Source of the DNA: an uncultured Eubacteriales bacterium
Lineage (GTDB): Bacteria > Bacillota > Clostridia > Christensenellales > Aristaeellaceae
Reading direction: 5' to 3'
Length of the DNA: 34,774 bases
NCBI GenBank assembly: GCA_902796025.1
Contig: CADBNW010000003.1
Coordinates: 1-34,774 of the forward strand
In this document: positions 31,371 through 34,774 of the stretch, in pieces
Layout: the number at the start of each line of letters is the position of its first letter
How positions within the stretch are numbered: position 1 is the first letter of the stretch
The notes under the pieces: model-generated
Databases searched by the model: none
What the model was told of the DNA's origin: nothing
Seen by the model: the letters and a program-made list of their open reading frames with translations, nothing else
Made by a program: the position numbers and the translations under genes

Positions 31371-32588
31371 TCAGGCTTTGGGCGGAGTTACACTGTCTTC
31401 CTCTCCGATCCCGATTTCGTCCCAGTGCAGGGGTATATCCCGCGCCCGCAGCGCGGCCTGAACTTTTGGGACGTCCCCGTCCAGCGCTGCGGCCAGGCCC
31501 GCAGCCTCGCCGCTCACCGCGCAGCAGGGAATGGCCCGGGCGATGTCCCACATTTTGTCGTCCGCCGAGAGCACGCGCCCGGCGGCAAAGAGGTTTTCCG
31601 CTTCGCCCCGCAGCGCGCCCAGGGGCAGCTCGTACACCGGGCCGCTGACCCGCCAGTTGGAGAACATGCCGACGCTGTCCGATTGGCTAACAAAGGCGTC
31701 CTCCAGGCGCATGCAGTTTTTGCCCACGATGCGGCGGGTCATGCGAAGCTGCGGGATCTGGGGCAGGGTGGAGATCGCGTGTTCCTCCGTAAGCCCGCCC
31801 CGGGACAGGAAGTCCTGCAGGATCAATCTTCGCGCTTCAAGCATGAGGCCGGTCTTTTCACGGCTCGTAAGACCACAGACGCCGCCCTCCACCCTTTCGC
31901 CCGGCTGCGGCGCGGAGCCGATGGTGTGAAAGGCGTTTTTGCCATTTTCGCAGCTATAGTACCAGGCCGCCTGCCGATTGCCAAGGGGATAGAGCGCGGT
32001 CTCCTCCCCCGCGCAGGCAAAGAGGGCCGCGTCTCCGCTTGCGTCCACAAAGCCGTTTGCCTCGTAGGCCGCAAGTCCCTCCGCCTGAAGGCATAAAAGG
32101 GCTTTAAGGCGCTTTCCCTCCCGCAGGGCGTCAAACACGGTAGCGCCATAGAGGATCTCGACGCCGCTGTCCACCAGCAAACGCTCTGCCAGGCAGGTAA
32201 AAAGGCCCGCGTTGAAGCGGCAGCGATAGCGTTCGCCCCGGCGCTGGTCGGGGCCCGCGGGCGCTACCCAGCAGGCCGGGATCGGCTGCTCCGCCCCTTT
32301 AGATACCGACAGGCGCAAAAGCTCCTGGGCGATGCCAAAAGACACCTGATGCCCCCGCCCGTCGCAAAGCGGCAGATAGATCGTAACAAGGCCAAGCGTC
32401 GCAAGCCCGCCCGGCGCGTACTCGCGCTCAAGCAGGAGCACCCTCTTTGCGCCCGCGCGCTTTGCGGAAAGCGCCGCCGCGATGCCGGCGATGCCCGCGC
32501 CGCACACGATCACGTCATAGGAGCCTTTGATCTCGGCCCGCTTAGCGGAGAGTGAAACAAATCCATCCATAGCTGCGCCCCCGTACAT
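31371..32588 (-). CDS. FAD-dependent oxidoreductase
   Basis: This 405-residue protein has an N-terminal dinucleotide-binding fold (DVIVCGAGIAGIAAALSAKRAG, then a Glu in LLEREYAPGG) and a late FAD motif (NLFAAGRVLSADDKMWDIAR). It belongs to the broad FAD_oxidored group linked to sugar or organic-acid metabolism. GGAG lies 7 nt before ATG 32588. It follows the amino-acid binding protein gene by 73 bp, with an intervening hairpin. Substrate unknown. The next six codons include a second ATG (MDGF), less well spaced. Confidence 0.82.
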   Translation of the reverse strand: MYGGAAMDGFVSLSAKRAEIKGSYDVIVCGAGIAGIAAALSAKRAGAKRVLLLEREYAPGGLATLGLVTIYLPLCDGRGHQVSFGIAQELLRLSVSKGAEQPIPACWVAPAGPDQRRGERYRCRFNAGLFTCLAERLLVDSGVEILYGATVFDALREGKRLKALLCLQAEGLAAYEANGFVDASGDAALFACAGEETALYPLGNRQAAWYYSCENGKNAFHTIGSAPQPGERVEGGVCGLTSREKTGLMLEARRLILQDFLSRGGLTEEHAISTLPQIPQLRMTRRIVGKNCMRLEDAFVSQSDSVGMFSNWRVSGPVYELPLGALRGEAENLFAAGRVLSADDKMWDIARAIPCCAVSGEAAGLAAALDGDVPKVQAALRARDIPLHWDEIGIGEEDSVTPPKA

Positions 32589-32617
32589 CTGTTTGCTCCG
32601 TGATCCCTTGAATAGAC

Positions 32618-32655
32618 GTCGGAGGAAGCAGTTTGCTTCCTCCGACTTGTTTTTG
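32618..32655 (+). terminator. Hairpin with T-rich tail on the plus side
   Basis: The 13-bp perfect stem (32618-32630 with 32634-32646) is followed on the plus strand by TTGTTTTTGTTTTA. On the minus strand, where the flanking genes are read, no U-tract follows. It may act as an RNA stem between the binding-protein and FAD genes, or stop antisense transcripts. Confidence 0.5.
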
Positions 32656-32661
32656 TTTTAC

Positions 32662-33468
32662 TTATTCCGCGGGTACTGCGGTGATGTCGCCGCCGAAATT
32701 TTTGATGGACAGCTCGGCCAGCACGCCCTCGGCGCGCAGCTCCTCGATGGCCTTGCTCACGGCCTCGACCAGCGAAGCGCTGTCGGCGTCCTTGCGCATT
32801 TCGATGCAGACGAGGTTTGCTTCCTCGGTGCGGTCCACGATTTTGATCGGGGCGTCGGGATGCACGCGCAGGTAATCGTAGAAGGCGTCCTCGGAATTGG
32901 CGGTGGCGTCCACGCGGCCAAGCATGACCAGCTCGATCGTGGCGTCCAGATCGTCCACGCCGTCGGTGGTCGCGCCGTAGCTCTCGGTCAGCTGCGCGTA
33001 GGTGGAGGACAGGGTGTTGGCGGTGCGCTTGCCCTTTAGGTCCTCAAAGCTCTTGATGTCCTCGTTGTCGCTTCGCACGATCAGCACCGTGTGGGTGTAG
33101 CAGTAGGGAATGGAGAAGGCGTACTTTGCCGCGCGCTCCTCGGTCCAGTCTACGCCGTTAGCCACAAAATCGTAGCGCTTGGCGTCCAGGCCGCCGAAAA
33201 TGCTGTCCCACTGGCAAAGCTCAAAGCTGGCCTCCACGCCAAGCTTTTTGGCGATGGCGCGGGATACGTCCACGTCAAAGCCCAAAAGGACCTCTTCGCC
33301 GTCGATCTCCTCGACATAGGTCCAGGGAGACCAGGTGCCTTCCATCGCCACGATCACGCTGCCGCGCTGTTTGATGCGGGCCAGCAGGTCGTTTTCCTCC
33401 GCCATCGCGGGCGCGAAACACGCAAGCGCCAAAACCAGCGCCAAAGCGAGGGCAAAAACCTTTTTCAT
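32662..33468 (-). CDS. Amino-acid ABC transporter substrate-binding protein
   Basis: This 268-residue SBP_bac_3 protein has a signal peptide (MKKVFALALALVLALACF, cleavage after AMA). It shows the family signatures GFDVDVSRAIAKKLG, RYDFVANGVDWTEERA, FEDLKGKR and GRVDATANSEDAFYDYL. It resembles cystine/polar amino-acid binders. AAGGAGG precedes ATG 33468. A Cys lies in the signal peptide, but an SPase I-type AMAEE site follows it, so lipidation is uncertain. It follows the ATPase gene by 36 bp. Confidence 0.92.
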   Translation of the reverse strand: MKKVFALALALVLALACFAPAMAEENDLLARIKQRGSVIVAMEGTWSPWTYVEEIDGEEVLLGFDVDVSRAIAKKLGVEASFELCQWDSIFGGLDAKRYDFVANGVDWTEERAAKYAFSIPYCYTHTVLIVRSDNEDIKSFEDLKGKRTANTLSSTYAQLTESYGATTDGVDDLDATIELVMLGRVDATANSEDAFYDYLRVHPDAPIKIVDRTEEANLVCIEMRKDADSASLVEAVSKAIEELRAEGVLAELSIKNFGGDITAVPAE

Positions 33469-33504
33469 TGTGATTCCTCCTTGGTAAAATATCGATACCG
33501 GGCG

Positions 33505-34296
33505 CTACCGCTCGGTTATCGTTTTCAAAAACGCCCGGGCCCTGGGGCTGCGGGGATCGGCAAAGAATTCCTTCGCGCTGTTCTCCTCCGCGATGACGCC
33601 CTGGTCCATGAACAGCACGCGGCTGGAAACGTTGCGCGCAAAGCTCATTTCGTGCGTCACCACCAGCATCGTCATGCCCTCCTCCGCAAGGTCCTGCATG
33701 ACCTTCAGCACCTCGCCAATCAGCTCCGGGTCGAGGGCGCTGGTGGGCTCGTCAAAGTAAATGATCTCGGGCTTGTAGGCAAGGGTGCGGGCGATCGCCA
33801 CGCGCTGCTGCTGGCCGCCGGAGAGCTGGATGGGATAGTGGTCGTACCTGCCCTGCAGGCCGACCTTGTCCAGCGCCTGGATGGCGATGTCCCGCGCGTC
33901 CTTGCGGCTAACGCCCCGGGCTGCGGTCAGTCCCTCCATCACGTTGCCAAGCGCCGTGCGGTTTGCAAACAGGTTGTAGCTTTGAAACACAAAGCCCGTT
34001 TTGCGCCGGAGGCGGTTTATGTCGCTCCTTCGCATGTTTTTCAGCTCGTAGCGCGCGCCGTCAAACTCCATGGTGCCGCTGTCCGCCCTTTCAAGAAAGT
34101 TCAGGCAGCGAAGCAGCGTGGTCTTTCCGGAGCCGGAGGGCCCGATGATGGCGACCACGTCGCTTTTGTTTACCGTGAGGGAGATGTCCTTCAGCACCTC
34201 CAGGCGGCTCTTTGCTTCCCGCTTGAGCAACCCCCGGCCGCCCTCGCCGCCGGTTTTAAAGGATTTGCTTAAGCCCGTTACTGATATGATAGACAA
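33505..34296 (-). CDS. Amino-acid ABC transporter ATP-binding protein
   Basis: This 263-residue ATPase has Walker [10 protein letters not shown], signature [13 protein letters not shown], Walker [13 protein letters not shown] and the switch His in VVTHEMSFA, typical of the GlnQ/HisP group. The likely start is TTG 34296 with GGAGG about 9 nt upstream; no better ATG is present. It energises import with the binding protein encoded next. The membrane permease normally encoded between or beside these genes is absent from the window. Confidence 0.93.
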   Translation of the reverse strand: MSIISVTGLSKSFKTGGEGGRGLLKREAKSRLEVLKDISLTVNKSDVVAIIGPSGSGKTTLLRCLNFLERADSGTMEFDGARYELKNMRRSDINRLRRKTGFVFQSYNLFANRTALGNVMEGLTAARGVSRKDARDIAIQALDKVGLQGRYDHYPIQLSGGQQQRVAIARTLAYKPEIIYFDEPTSALDPELIGEVLKVMQDLAEEGMTMLVVTHEMSFARNVSSRVLFMDQGVIAEENSAKEFFADPRSPRARAFLKTITER

Positions 34297-34320
34297 ATTT
34301 TTGTTCCTCCCCCATCAAGC

Positions 34321-34774
34321 CTACAGGCCGATGTCGAGATACCTGCCCGTGCGCACCCGCCTTACCAGCAGCCCCGTGCGCACGTATGCATCGATCACAA
34401 AGGCGATCCACGGGCCGGTGTAGGCAAACAGCAGCGCAGGGTACGCCTGATTGACCGGATGGCACAGTGCCCAGGTAAGCAGCGGGCGAAGCAGCGCGAC
34501 CGAGATCAGCGAGCAAAGCGCCACATACTTTACGTCCCCCGCGCCCCTTAGGCAGCCGGACAGGATCACCCTGGCATTTTGGGGCACGAAGCCCGCCAGC
34601 ACCACCGCAAACGCCCAGGACGCGCCGCTTATGACCTCTTCGTTGTCCGTAAAGATCTGCGCGATGGAGCGCCTGGTAAAAAACAGCCCCACGATCAGCA
34701 CGGCGCTTATGATGTAGCCCATGCGCATGCACACCTTCGCGTAGCCCCGCGCCTTGTCCTTGCGCCTTTCGCCA
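34321..34774 (-). CDS. MATE-family efflux transporter, C-terminal part (runs off the window)
   Basis: The frame is open to the window end, giving about 150 C-terminal residues. Hydrophobic helices (YIISAVLIVGLFFTRR, SWAFAVVLAGFVPQNA, LFAYTGPWIAFVIDA) and the segment VILSGCLRGAGDVKY match the last third of MATE drug/sodium antiporters. The C-terminus is short and basic. Its stop is 24 bp before the start of the ATPase gene, so both may share a transcript. Confidence 0.82.
   Translation of the reverse strand, partial: GERRKDKARGYAKVCMRMGYIISAVLIVGLFFTRRSIAQIFTDNEEVISGASWAFAVVLAGFVPQNARVILSGCLRGAGDVKYVALCSLISVALLRPLLTWALCHPVNQAYPALLFAYTGPWIAFVIDAYVRTGLLVRRVRTGRYLDIGL

Noticed and set aside
34256-34732. 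Second frame overlapping the MATE gene end
   Set aside because: It is a shifted reading of the same DNA; the hydrophobic MATE-like frame is the real one.

Overview
The window looks like a chromosomal piece of an uncultured, GC-rich gut-type clostridium (Bacillota). The evidence is the mix of families: an LplB/YtcP-type sugar ABC system beside a membrane-anchored AraC regulator, a Cthe_2159-like carbohydrate-binding protein, a TnpV protein, an ESS-family glutamate symporter, an M28 peptidase and BspA-type leucine-rich repeats. Promoters are sigma-A-like (TTGNNN, about 17 bp, TATAAT) and Shine-Dalgarno sites are AGGAGG-like. No rRNA, tRNA or CRISPR array was seen.

Layout. 1-470: intergenic DNA with hairpins and the first copy of a modular palindromic repeat. 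470-1359: a broken secreted-protein gene. 1734-3962: the AraC regulator, convergent with a minus-strand operon (8748 to 4139) for a solute-binding protein, two permeases and a URO-D-like enzyme. Two direct repeats sit just upstream of this operon's promoter and are candidate AraC sites. 9100-10632: a putative glycan-active enzyme. 13734-10696: four minus-strand genes chained by 4-bp start/stop overlaps (RNase PH-RdgB fusion, phosphodiesterase, HAD hydrolase, SLOG protein). 13835-14116: second repeat copy. 14203-15417: Cthe_2159-like secreted protein. 15490-16002: two tandem MITE-like inverted-repeat elements, one carrying an inserted palindrome.

16064-20851: a minus-strand run whose middle (about 17950-20755) is clearly AT-richer. 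Promoter, ribosome site and first codons of an MmeI-like restriction-methylation gene at 20788 are cut off after about 11 codons. Next come a 5'-truncated FtsK-like ATPase and an SfsA-like nuclease, then the C-terminal half of an MmeI-like protein, which overlaps a beta-helix glycan enzyme. This reads as a recombination scar: a FtsK-SfsA module inserted into, and partly replacing, a restriction-modification gene. It could also be an assembly chimera.

20993-24232: PHP phosphoesterase, third repeat copy, a HicA-like toxin with its antitoxin, and a sulfatase. 24280-26959: glutamate symporter and M28 peptidase. 27120-28599: two tandem promoters, a PqqD-like protein and a nucleotidyltransferase. 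28700-31210: AT-richer accessory patch with a BspA-type LRR protein, an AbiEi-like remnant and TnpV. 31371-34774: FAD oxidoreductase, an amino-acid ABC binding protein and ATPase with no permease in view, and the end of a MATE transporter. The overall picture is glycan and amino-acid scavenging, interrupted by mobile and defence-related debris.
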